A stretch of 11,685 nucleotides of DNA from contig NW_014013336.1 in assembly GCF_000611645.1 (NCBI RefSeq), positions 18,429 through 30,113 of the forward strand, read 5' to 3'. Made by a program: the position numbers and the translations under genes. The notes under the pieces are model-generated. The model was given only the letters and a program-made list of their open reading frames with translations, was not told the DNA's origin and did no database searches. Positions within the stretch are counted from its first letter, which is position 1; every line of letters begins with the position of its first letter. Origin of the DNA: Monoraphidium neglectum (taxonomy: Eukaryota; Chlorophyta; Chlorophyceae; Sphaeropleales; Selenastraceae). Positions 1 to 7,821 of the stretch are shown one piece after another.

Positions 1-14
1 TGAAGGTGCTGCAG
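1..14 (+). other. Coding exon, 3' end only
   Basis: The window opens inside an exon that ends in Lys-Val-Leu-Gln before a GTAGGG donor at 15. Its Leu-Gln end matches the ends of the exons closing at 2000 (Glu-Arg-Leu-Gln) and 3793 (Glu-Arg-Met-Gln), so it may be the same exon type from an upstream cassette. Only four full codons are visible. Confidence 0.45.
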
Positions 15-3000
15 GTAGGGACTTCCTGACCGGATGGGGGGTGAAGGGGGCACCCCTGGGCTTGAGACCATCAGCGAGCGCTGAGGCCGAAGAAAGGGGT
101 AGGCAAGCCTGAAGCAAGTTCTGAACATGCATGTTGGCAGCTGGGGTCTGCAGATTGCTTCACCATGAGGGCCAGCTGAACCCTGCTGCTGTGCATGTGC
201 TAACCTTTCGTGCTCTATCAAAGGCCTGAATCACGGCTCACCATGGCCTCGGCTTCATCCTCGTCGACTTCAATCTTGGCTAAATGCTCTGTCCTGCCCT
301 TTGTCAAACCAAAGATCACCGTGGCAGGGGCCCTGCACAGCCTGGACGACAAGGCAACCAGGCTGGCGGCGCTGCAGGACGACCTGGCCGGCCAGGGCAA
401 GGAGCTTGCATCGGCCAAGGTGATGAGGAACTGCGAGCGCTCTTTTCACCGATCATCAAGAGCCCATCTTGCAAGCACCGTAAAGCCATCCACCTGGAAA
501 CTATGTGTGACTCGTGCCCTGGCCCTTTCCTGTGCCACATGTGAGCTCGTGCCTACAGGATCTTCGACCCGCAATCGTGACAGTTCCTGCCGCCTTACCC
601 CATGTCAACGGCAGGAGGTGCAGGAGAGGAAGGACGAGCAGCACCTGGCGCTGGCTGCTGAGCTGGACAAGCTGCAGCTGGAGTATCAGAAGTGCAGCCG
701 CAAGGTGCGAGCGCGCCCGCTTGCAGGGCCGTCCGTGGGCTGCGCAGTCCAGCAGTTGCACTCGCGTGTGAGGTGTGCAGCGCCAGCTTAGCACGATCCT
801 CTGCAACAGGTAGATCTCCATCCGGTCGCATGGCACACAGCTTGTGCACCCTGCATCCCCACCTGCCATGCTTGTCCCACCAATCCAACCCCATGGCGCT
901 GGCTCAGTCGGAGCGGTATGGGACTGAAATTGCAATGCTGCGGAAGCAGGTGGCGGCCAAGGAGGTGAGCCTGCACCAGAGGTCGCCAGCCAGCATTGCA
1001 ATTTTGTTGCTGGATGGCCGGCAGCCAACCCCCGCTTGCCACATATGGCACTCAACTCTCTTCGCCGCGTTGTGGCGCACCTCATGCAAGGGAGGGACAG
1101 TTGGGCACCGGAGGTCTGCCTGGTCCATTCAGGACTTGACCTTTACAGGGGGTGGATAGCTCTATCAAGCACCAGCTCCCTCTCCCGGGCAGTTTGGGGC
1201 TTGCTCTCACGCGCTCTGCTCGCCACAAGTGAGCGGTTTCCGACAACTTGATCTTGGGTGTGCCGCCCCACCCTGTTCACGGCATTCCAGGACGAGCTGC
1301 TGGAGATGTCGGCCGCACGCGGCGCTGAGGTGGCGGCCTTGAAGGTGAGGCGCTGGCCGCGGCAACGGGCACATTGTTGCTATGCGGTGGTGGAGACATG
1401 CGCATGAGGGCCCTGCAGTGCCGGGGGTCGTCCAGGGTGGTCCAGTTCCAGCCGCTCTTGGTTTGCGTGCTCGCTTGGTCGACCCCCTCACGTGGGACAA
1501 CAGCTCCTTCCCCACTTCTCAGGCAAAACCCTGGGAAACACACCGCTCTGACTCTGTTCTGCCCGCCCTGCTAACCCCAGGACGTCGTCGCCCTGGGCGA
1601 GGTGCAGTTCAAGGACAAGGCCGCCGAGGCAGTGGCGCTGAACGGGAGGGTGGCCGCCGCAGAGGTGCGTGGATGGGGAGGACGGGATGCAACAAGGGCG
1701 CTGGTAAGACGATCACATCTATAAATCCTGTCTATGTGTGGGTCAACGAATGACTTTGTGACGGCTGCTTGATTCTATCCTGCTCCCAAGGAGGCTGGTA
1801 CAGAGTTCAGCGAGATCCGCGCCCTGGGCATGTGCACAGTTGTAACGTTGGGGCTGGCTGCACATTCCAGCCACTTTCACCACCAGAGTCACACTCACGA
1901 CCCCCTGGCCTGCGGGGGTGCGTTCCTTGCACAACAGGAGGAGCTGCAGGCCGCCAAGTCCAGGGCAGAGTCACTGGAGCGCGTCGTGGAGCGCCTGCAG
2001 GTTTGTGCCGTTGCTGGGGTGAGGTGTGCTGCTTTCCGTGGTGGCGCGCAGCTTCTTGGCCAGGCTCGCCTGCGCTTGCATTGATCAAGGCAACCTGGTT
2101 GCAAGGAAGGGCGGTTCTGCAGCTGCAGCTGAGTGCCATCATACGTCCTGCCAGTTGACCGTTTCACCTGCCGTCCACCCATCCTCAACCCATCGCAGGA
2201 GTAGCGCGCGCGGCTGGAAGACGAGCTGGCGCGGGCGCGCTCTGTGGCGGTGGCGGCCGTGCCCAAGGTGATTCAGGATTGCGGGAACTCTTGTCACGCA
2301 CCATTATGAGCCCACCATCAAGAAATCACCCTGCAAGAACCACACAGCGCTTCACGTCCAAACGATGTCTGACTCCCAATCTTGCCCTTTGCTGGGCCAT
2401 GCTCACGTAAGCTCATGCCTGCACAGGAGCGTTGCCCGCCATTGCTTCTTGACAGTCGCGGCCACCTTCCCCCATGTCATCGCCAGGAGGTGCAGGAGAA
2501 GGACGAGCAGTACCTGGCGGTGGCTGCCAAGCTGGACAAGCTCCAGCAGGAGTATGAGCAGTGCCGGCTCCAGGTGCGAGCGCGCCCGCTTTCAGGGCGG
2601 TTCCTGGGCTGCGCAGCCCAACATTTGCGCTCACGTGTGAGGTGTGCCGCACTAGCTGATCATGATCTTTTGCAAAATGGGTAGGTCTCTATTTTCACAT
2701 GAAATGCAACTTGTGTCCCCTCCGTCCCCACCTGCCGTGCTCGTCTCTACATTGTCAACCTCTGTTTTGCTGGCTCAGGCGGAGAGCTACAGGCTTGATG
2801 TCGCGGCGATGCAGCAGCAGGTGGCGGCGAAGGAGGTGGGCTCGCCCCAGAGGTCGCCAGAAAGCATGGGAGTTGTGTTGCTTGATGGCCAGCAGCCGAC
2901 CCCTGCTTGCCACAGACGGCACTGATTTTTTTTGGCCACGTTGTGAATCCCTCATGCCAACGAGGCATAGTATGGCACCAAGGATCTGCCTGGCCCATCC

Positions 3001-6000
3001 AGGATTTGACCCTTAGAGGGACGGATAGCTCCATCAAGCATCAGCCTCTCTCACGCAATTTGAGGCTTGATCCCACGCGCTCTGCTCGCCACAAGTGTTA
3101 GCTTTGCAACAACATGATCATGGGTGTGCCGCCCCACCACATTGCAGGACGAGCTGCTGGAGATGGCGACTGCACGCGACACTGCGGTGGCAGCTCTTCA
3201 GGTGAGGCGCTGGCTGCGGCAGCGGGCACGTTGTTGCTGTGCGTATGGGGGTGGGCATGAGGGTCCTGCGATGCCCGCGGTCATCCGGGTCGGCCCACCT
3301 TCAGCCACGCTGGGTGGCCAGGCCTAGCCTCCTGGGTTGCCCCTCTCACGTTGCACTACAGCTCATCCCCCACCTCTCAGGCAGATCCGTGGAATCACAC
3401 CGCTCTTTTCTGCCTGCCATGCTGCCCGCAGGACGCCGTCGCCCTGGGGGAGGCGAAGTGCTGCGACAATGACGGCGGTGTGCTGGTAAGACAACCACGT
3501 CTGGAATCCTGTATGTGTGTGGATCATAGATTGATTGTGTGATGGCTGCTTGAATCTACGCGGCTCCCAAGGGGCTTGACGCAGTAGCTGCGGCGGAGTT
3601 TGGCAACATCTGCGCCCTGGGCATGTGCACAGTTGTCGTGTTGGGGCTGGCTGCACATTCTAGTCACTCTCACCACCAGAAAGACACTCACACCCCCCTG
3701 GCTTGCGGGGGTGCGTTTGTTGCACAACAGGAGGAGCTGCAGGCCGTCAAGGCCACTGCCGGCTCGCTGCAGCGCACCGTCGAGCGCATGCAGGTGCGTG
3801 TCTGGGCGGGAGTGAGGTGTGCCGTTCCCTGCGGTGGCCCACTCTAATGCCTGCCTAGGCTCGCCTGCGCTTGCAAGCGTTTGTGATCTGTCATCTGGTT
3901 GCAAGCAAGACGCTGTACTGCAGCTGCATCTCCTTGCCATCGTTCGTCATGCAAGTGCACCGTTCCCACCCCTGCCTGTCGTTCACCCACCCCCACCCCA
4001 TTGCAGGAGTTGCACACACAGGTGGCGGACGAGCTCGCGGACGCCCGCTCGGCGGCGGCGGTGGCCAAGGTGCGCACGGTATTGTTGTGTGGTTGTCAAC
4101 TCTGGTCACATTTGCCTTGCGTGCTGCCGAATGTGTTGCGCCTTATAATCGGCTGGCACGACATGCACAGCCTTCCAGGATTGCTAGTTGTGAAAGGCTT
4201 GCGCAGCGCTCCTGGCATCCCGGTGTCGTCCAGCCCATGCAATCAACCGACGCCTGTGCTGCTCGCCCTACGAAGGAGGAGGTCGTGAGCTGCACTCAGG
4301 AGCTTGAGGCGGCGCGCGAGGCGGCGGCGAAGCTCGAGGTGTGCTGGTGCTGGCGGTGGTACGATAATAGATTGCCGACGCGTGGCGTTGTGTTGGGTGC
4401 TCCGCCCAGCACAGCGCGTGAAACACCGCTTTGCAGGTTGTGTCTAGGGTTCAGGGGTTTCCAGCCCCTTGACTGCGTACCCCTCAAGTGGCGCGCATTG
4501 GCGCGCGGCGACCCTGCCCAGCCGCGCCCCTCCGTGAACGGTGGCAGCCCAGCAGGATTCGTGCTGGCCCCTGTCCAGCCTTGGCGCTGGCAGGGTCCCG
4601 GCGAGCAGCCATCAACCCCCTCCTGGCGCCTCGCTTTTGCCACCAGGGTGAGCTGGCGGCGGCAAACGTGGCCTTGAAGAAGGCCAACGCGCTGATCAAG
4701 TCGCTGCGCGGCCAGCAGCATCACGCGACGGAGGCGGCGTCCAAGGAAGCTTCTGAGGCCAAGAAGCTGGCCCGCAAGGTGGGGCGGAGGGGATCCCAGG
4801 GGGTGGAGGCAGGGTACGTTGACGCCGGGGCCCCCATGTGCTGGTGCGCGCGTGAAAACCCTTGGGTGCGCCTCGCGCCAACGGGCGGCTGCTTCTCAGT
4901 CTGCCACCCATGTGCCCGTTTGCCGCCCTGCGCAGGCGCAGGCTGCGGCGGAGCGCAATGAGCAGGAGGCACAGGCCGTGCGCCGCCACCAGGGGGACAC
5001 CATGCAGGGCTTTTTCCAGCTGCAGGGCGAGCTGGCGCGGGTGGGTGGCGGGCCCGCATGACTTGCAAAGAGTGGCTAGGCGGGGCCGTTTGCGCAAGGG
5101 CCGCCGCGCGGGATGTTGCGCCTCCTGCAGGGACGTTGCGTCCATGTCTGCTGACCCTGCCTCCCCCTCGCTGTCTCCCACGCATGATGCGGCGGCCCTC
5201 ACAGCTGCAGGCGGAGAGGGAGGTGAGCGTGCGAGGCTGCCAGCAGCAGCGTCACGCATTGCCACCACACCCGCACGCATAGCCAGCCTGTGCGCTCGCT
5301 CGCCGTCCGGCGCGCGGGTTTTGGTTGCACCATGTACAGGATTGACGCGGGGCCGTCCCCCATCACCCCTTTTTCCCCCTGCCTCAGGAGCTTCTGGAGG
5401 AGGTGGACCGCCTTCGCCAGGCCGAGGCGCAGCGCGCGGAGCAGCGCCAGGCGCGCCAGGCCTCGGACCTGGGGGCGGCCGAGGAGATGCGCGCGCTGCA
5501 GGTGGGGGCGGGCGCAGCCCTTGCCGAGGGGGTAGTGGGGACGTCACTCCGTGTCCGCGTGTATGTGCATGTGCTTGCATGTGTGTCCCATGCGCGAGCC
5601 CCGTCTGGCCCGGCCTGCTGCATAACTGCTGCCGCCATGCCCTTGCCTGCATCAGTGCATCAACCAGCCCAGCTTCCAAACCTTCATGCTCTGCCGCCGC
5701 TCATCAACACCCCCTTCCTGCAGGCACGCAACGCGCAGCTGCAAGGTCAGCTCAACGCCTTGAGGGCGGCGGCCGCCAAGGTGCGCCACCCGACCAGCAA
5801 CACCCATGCGACGCCGCCCGTGCGCCGCAGCCTGGGCACGGCCGCGTGCCAAGCAGCGCCCTCGCCCCAAAGCGCCCTGCCACTGGCACCCTTGTGCTGC
5901 GCCGCGACCAACCCCCAACCCCTCGCCCCCCCTTTGCACCCTTCCCCACTAGGGGGCCGCGCCGCACCCCTCCATCCAGGCCGAAGCAGACGCCCTTACC

Positions 6001-7821
6001 AAGACCAACACCGAGCTCAGGCAGGAGCTCACCGCAGCGACCGCGAAGATTGCGTCCCTGCAGGCCCGCATCAGGGAGGCGCATGCGGTGGCGGCGCCGG
6101 GCTCGCCGGCCAAGGGCCTACCGGTGAGAGCGAGCGCCGCCCTGCACACCCTACCCTTTTTGCATCCACAAACGAGACAGCGGCCCAGCCGCAGCCCCTA
6201 GCCGCGCTCTGACTCCCGTTCTAAATACGACAATGCCCTGGAGTTCGCTGGTGGCTCGCTAGACCCCACCCAAGCCGCGCTGCCTGGCGCTGGGCATTCC
6301 CCTTGCACCCCGCCCCACAGGCCTCCCAGGCCAACGCGGTCCGCAACGCGCAGGGGCAGATGGCGGCGCTGCGCGAGCAGGTGCGCGTCGGGACGGGTCG
6401 GCGGGCCCCTGCCATGCCCCAGGCCGGGCCGCTCGATGTGCCATGGCTGGGGTCGCAGGGCCCAGTGGCACACAGCATTACCGCCCCTGTTGCCCCGCTA
6501 GTCTGCCCGCCTGCAGTTCCTCAAATGCGCCCTGCGCTCCTTTGCTGCCTTGCAATATGCGCTCTGTAATCCCTTGCTGTCGCCCCCTCTCCGTCATCCT
6601 TGTGCGCTCGCCGACGCCCGCAGGCGGCGGCGCGGGACGCTGAAATCAAGCGGCTGAGGGAGGCGGCGGCCGAGCAGCACCAGCAGCTGGAGACCCAGGC
6701 GGCTCTGATCCAGCAGCTGCTGGACGGCGGCGCCCAGACGGCCGCCTGCAAAAAGCTGCGGGAGACTGTGGACCAACTTCGCGGCAACTTGCTCGCTGCC
6801 CAGGCAGCCACGGTCAAGGTGGCGCACCTGGACTTTGGGGGGGGGTGATCGCGATGCCAAACCCTTTGGTGCGCACAGCCAATGCAGGGGCCTTGGAAAG
6901 TGCAGGCTGTGCCAGGGGACAAGCACAGGCAGCACCTTCCTCGTGTTCACGCGTCCCCGCCGCCACGATGCTTTGCTCGCACAGGTCGCAGCCGAGCGCG
7001 ATGCCAGGCTGCCGCAGCACGCGGTGCACGAGGTGGTCGCCACCGTCGCCACCCAGGTGCGGACGCAGCGTCCCGCGCAGCGGCCTGCCGCCCCTGGCAG
7101 CTGTCTGCATGCGCCGCCAGCGCGCACTCGGGAAATTACCGCATTGTTGATGTTTGCTGTACAGAGATCTGCTACTGCGGGCCAAAGCCATCAGAGCAAT
7201 TTTGTCCTGCCCCAGGCCGCGCTCACCTCTGTGCACGCCTGATGCGTGTGCCACACGCAGGTGGCCCTGGACTTTGCGCGCGCACTCGAGGGCAGCCTGG
7301 TGCCGCGGCAGCTGCAGGCGTTCCGCGCGCTCGCGGCGCGCTGCCGGGCGGTGCTGACCGACGCGGACGAGGTGCACCTGCAGGGCGCCTGGCGGGCGCT
7401 GCACGCCGCGCACCGGCAGGCGGGCGCGGAGCAGCAGCAGCAGCAGCAGCAGCAGCCGGAGCAGAAGGCGCCGCGTGCGTCAAGCAGCGACAGCACGCCT
7501 GGCGGCGACGCCGACCAGGCGCCCGCGGCGGAGGTGACCAAGCCGGCCGCCCGTGGCCGCGGCCACGGCTCCAGCAGCAGCGCCGCCAGCGCGGCCGAGG
7601 TCGTGGACGACGCCATCCAGGCTGCCGTGCAGCTGGCGTTGTCCCAGCTGGACGGCGCGGTGGCGAGGCCCACGCGCCCGCGCGGCAGCGCTGCGGCGGA
7701 GGGCGGCGGCGCCTTTGGCAGCCAGAGCCTTCTCTGGGTGCGCTGGGGCCCGGCGGCGGCGCGCTGCCACAATAATGAGGGTGCTCGTAGCTGCTGCAAG
7801 CCACCACTTGGTGACACGTAG
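1..7821 (+). CDS. Multi-exon coiled-coil protein, 5'-partial, with internal exon-cassette duplication
   Basis: This is the 3' part of a long spliced gene. My reconstruction of the exons is 1-14, 315-419, 615-704, 908-964, 1291-1344, 1581-1664, 1791-2000, 2199-2267, 2487-2573, 2779-2835, 3148-3201, 3432-3485, 3572-3793, 4007-4069, 4276-4338, 4647-4778, 4936-5040, 5205-5222, 5388-5501, 5724-5780, 5953-6123, 6321-6380, 6624-6818, 6985-7056 and 7261-7821. Each internal exon opens after an AG (mostly CAG) and closes before GT (mostly GTGCGY or GTGAGB), and all join in phase 0. The product is rich in Ala, Glu, Gln, Lys and Leu with heptad-like spacing, so a long coiled coil, probably a scaffold or filament, is inferred. 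No catalytic motif, membrane segment or signal peptide is visible; the true N-terminus is outside the window. The family is not recognised. An in-frame TAG at 2202-2204 must be avoided by splicing, or the gene is interrupted there. Individual boundaries at 315, 1791, 3572 and 4276 and the 3' end are uncertain. Confidence 0.72.
315..419 (+). other. Coding exon, last exon type of an upstream cassette
   Basis: The frame reads a clear coiled-coil stretch (ALHSLDDKATRLAALQ and onward to LASAK) up to a GTGATG donor at 420. The 3' end is firm. It aligns with the exons ending at 2267 and 4069 (Asp-Asp/Glu-Leu-Ala, then Ser, Ala and Lys at the end). The 5' end is uncertain: an AG ending at 314 gives phase 0, the better-looking CAG ending at 327 would need a phase-1 partner, and the AG ending at 377 also gives phase 0 but discards helical sequence. 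Confidence 0.55.
615..704 (+). other. Coding exon, copy 1 first exon
   Basis: Thirty codons in phase 0 between GGCAG and GTGCGA. The product is a charged helix containing AAELDKLQLEYQKCSRK. Its counterpart at 2487-2573 is one codon shorter (an Arg codon near 627 is missing there). The following introns are nearly the same in both copies. Confidence 0.85.
908..964 (+). other. Coding exon, copy 1 second exon
   Basis: Nineteen codons between GGCTCAG and GTGAGC, ending in the shared motif QVAAKE. The first part differs strongly from its counterpart at 2779-2835, while the last six residues are identical. Confidence 0.82.
1291..1344 (+). other. Coding exon, copy 1 third exon
   Basis: Eighteen codons, reading DELLEMSAARGAEVAALK, between ATTCCAG and GTGAGG. 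The counterpart at 3148-3201 has the same length and keeps the start DELLEM. Confidence 0.85.
1581..1664 (+). other. Coding exon, copy 1 fourth exon
   Basis: Twenty-eight codons between CCCCAG and a GTGCGT donor, starting DVVALGEVQFKDKAAEAVAL. A second strong donor (GTAAGA at 1704) lies 39 bases further on, in the same phase and with no stop between, so a longer form ending at 1703 is possible. The matching donor is the one left in copy 2. Confidence 0.78.
1791..2000 (+). other. Coding exon, copy 1 fifth exon, with possible internal 99-base intron
   Basis: The frame is open for 70 codons from CCCAAG at 1790 to a GTTTGT donor at 2001. The last 21 codons (1938-2000, starting EELQAAKSRAESLE) are typical coiled coil and follow a good ACAACAG acceptor. 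Bases 1839-1937 instead read a Cys/His/Pro-rich, non-helical stretch and could be a 99-base intron with a GTTGTA donor. Both readings stay in phase 0. The part 1938-2000 is firm and the rest uncertain. Confidence 0.6.
2199..2267 (+). other. Coding exon, copy 1 sixth exon, in-frame TAG or shifted acceptor
   Basis: Using the CAG acceptor that aligns with the other copy, the exon begins Glu-stop (TAG at 2202-2204) and then continues as a good coiled coil, RARLEDELARARSVAVAAVPK. The equivalent exon at 4007 begins Glu-Leu. If the spliceosome instead uses the TAG at 2202-2204 as acceptor, the exon starts at 2205, two codons are lost and the frame is intact. The donor is GTGATT at 2268. Confidence 0.65.
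2487..2573 (+). other. Coding exon, copy 2 first exon
   Basis: Twenty-nine codons between CGCCAG and GTGCGA, ending KLDKLQQEYEQCRLQ. It is the counterpart of 615-704, with about 86 percent base identity by hand count outside the one-codon gap. Confidence 0.85.
2779..2835 (+). other. Coding exon, copy 2 second exon
   Basis: Nineteen codons, AESYRLDVAAMQQQVAAKE, between GGCTCAG and GTGGGC. About ten of the nineteen residues differ from the exon at 908-964. Confidence 0.82.
3148..3201 (+). other. Coding exon, copy 2 third exon
   Basis: Eighteen codons, DELLEMATARDTAVAALQ, between ATTGCAG and GTGAGG. Confidence 0.85.
3432..3485 (+). other. Coding exon, copy 2 fourth exon, truncated with new donor
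   Basis: The exon starts DAVALGEA like the exon at 1581, then reads KCCDNDGGVL and closes at a GTAAGA donor at 3486. The last seven or so codons correspond to bases that lie in the intron of copy 1 (about 1684-1703). The helical end of the copy 1 exon and its GTGCGT donor are missing. The length, 54 bases, keeps phase 0. Confidence 0.68.
3572..3793 (+). other. Coding exon, copy 2 fifth exon, with possible internal 99-base intron
   Basis: The frame is open for 74 codons from CCCAAG at 3571 to a GTGCGT donor at 3794. The last 21 codons (3731-3793, starting EELQAVKATAGSLQRTVE) are coiled coil behind an ACAACAG acceptor. Bases 3632-3730 read the same Cys/His-rich stretch as 1839-1937 and may be an intron of exactly the same length. 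Confidence 0.6.
4007..4069 (+). other. Coding exon, copy 2 sixth exon
   Basis: Twenty-one codons starting ELHTQVADELADARS, between ATTGCAG and GTGCGC. It shows the intact form (TTG, Leu) of the codon that is TAG at 2202-2204. Confidence 0.83.
4276..4338 (+). other. Coding exon
   Basis: Twenty-one codons ending ELEAAREAAAKLE before GTGTGC at 4339. The acceptor is ambiguous: CGAAG at 4275 gives 63 bases, the commonest size here, while CTCAG at 4299 gives 39 bases. Both are phase 0. Confidence 0.65.
4647..4778 (+). other. Coding exon
   Basis: Forty-four codons starting GELAAANVALKKANALIKSL and ending KKLARK, between GCCACCAG and GTGGGG. It is a strong helix with regular Leu/Ala spacing. Confidence 0.82.
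4936..5040 (+). other. Coding exon
   Basis: Thirty-five codons starting AQAAAERNEQEAQAVRRHQG and ending QLQGELAR, between GCGCAG and GTGGGT. A second CAG six bases downstream would drop two codons without changing the frame. Confidence 0.82.
5205..5222 (+). other. Micro-exon, 18 bases
   Basis: LQAERE between CCTCACAG and GTGAGC. It is phase 0 and keeps the coiled-coil frame. A CAG inside it could cut it to 12 bases. It is inferred from good splice sites and residue type only, and without it the gap between the flanking exons would be one intron of about 350 bases. Confidence 0.45.
5388..5501 (+). other. Coding exon
   Basis: Thirty-eight codons, starting ELLEEVDRLRQAEAQRAEQR and ending EEMRALQ, between a long pyrimidine tract with CTCAG and GTGGGG. 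Very clear heptad-like helix. Confidence 0.85.
5724..5780 (+). other. Coding exon
   Basis: Nineteen codons, ARNAQLQGQLNALRAAAAK, between TTCCTGCAG and GTGCGC. Confidence 0.83.
5953..6123 (+). other. Coding exon
   Basis: Fifty-seven codons between CCCACTAG and GTGAGA. It opens with a short Pro-containing piece (GAAPHPSIQ), continues as coiled coil (ELRQELTAATAKIASLQARI), and closes with APGSPAKGLP, a probable break or hinge in the coil. Confidence 0.8.
6321..6380 (+). other. Coding exon
   Basis: Twenty codons, ASQANAVRNAQGQMAALREQ, between CCCCACAG and GTGCGC. Confidence 0.83.
6624..6818 (+). other. Coding exon
   Basis: Sixty-five codons between CCCGCAG and GTGGCG. It is a long coiled coil beginning AAARDAEIKRLREAAAEQHQ, with a single cysteine at about residue 42 and the end LLAAQAATVK. 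Confidence 0.83.
6985..7056 (+). other. Coding exon
   Basis: Twenty-four codons, starting VAAERDARLPQHAVHEVVAT, between CTCGCACAG and GTGCGG. A proline breaks the helix, so this may be the linker between the coil and the C-terminal region. Confidence 0.75.
7261..7821 (+). other. Last coding exon with polyglutamine and low-complexity tail
   Basis: The frame opens after CACACGCAG and runs 186 codons to TAG at 7819-7821. Residues 1-57 form an Arg/Ala/Leu-rich helical segment (starting VALDFARALEGSLVPRQLQA). Eight Gln follow, then a Ser/Ala/Pro-rich stretch, and a second helical piece near residues 114-136 (AAEVVDDAIQAAVQLALSQL). The end is uncertain: a GTGCGC donor at 7738 in phase 0 with an AG at 7821 would remove 84 bases and add 17 codons, with the stop at 7873-7875. 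No known domain is recognised. Confidence 0.75.
7432..7455 (+). repeat. (CAG)8 polyglutamine tract
   Basis: Eight uninterrupted CAG codons inside the last exon encode eight Gln after Ala-Glu. The pure codon run suggests a length-variable trinucleotide repeat. Confidence 0.9.

Larger units (their letters stand above)
390..2255 (+). repeat. Intragenic tandem duplication, copy 1
   Basis: Bases from about 390 to 2255 align with about 2256 to 4069 through both exons and introns. Matching landmarks are 615/2487, 908/2779, 1291/3148, 1581/3432, 1821/3613 and 1938/3731. The offset drifts from 1872 to about 1792 because of indels, the largest near 1620-1700. Even the first intron of each copy (420-614 and 2268-2486) is recognisably the same sequence. 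The edges are approximate because I aligned by eye. The cassette holds six exons of 90, 57, 54, 84, 210 and 69 bases. Confidence 0.85.
2256..4069 (+). repeat. Intragenic tandem duplication, copy 2
   Basis: This second copy of the cassette holds exons of 87, 57, 54, 54, 222 and 63 bases. Exon order, phase and intron content match copy 1. After 4069 the intron no longer resembles that after 419 or 2267, so the duplicated tract ends near here. The fourth exon is shorter than in copy 1 because about 60-70 bases spanning the old exon end are missing. Confidence 0.85.

Noticed and set aside
210..791. 193-codon open frame starting with ATG
   Set aside because: It contains the real exon ending at 419 in frame but then runs through the GTGATG donor into intron and across 615-704 in the wrong frame. 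It is a chance read-through, not a separate gene.
4070..4275. Possible third full cassette copy after 4069
   Set aside because: The intron after 4069 does not match the introns after 419 or 2267, and the next exons do not align with the cassette exons.
4696..5679. 327-codon minus-strand open frame
   Set aside because: It is the antisense of the coiled-coil exons and GC-rich introns, with a Pro/Arg/Ala-rich low-complexity product and no domain.
4862..6127. 421-codon plus-strand open frame
   Set aside because: It runs across several introns with GT-AG signals in a very GC-rich area, where stops are rare. Its Pro/Arg/Cys-rich composition is typical of an off-frame reading. The coiled-coil exons lie in other frames.
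6882..7775. 297-codon plus-strand open frame
   Set aside because: It overlaps the last exons in another frame. Its Gly/Arg/Ala-rich composition is an off-frame image of the GC-rich coding exon.
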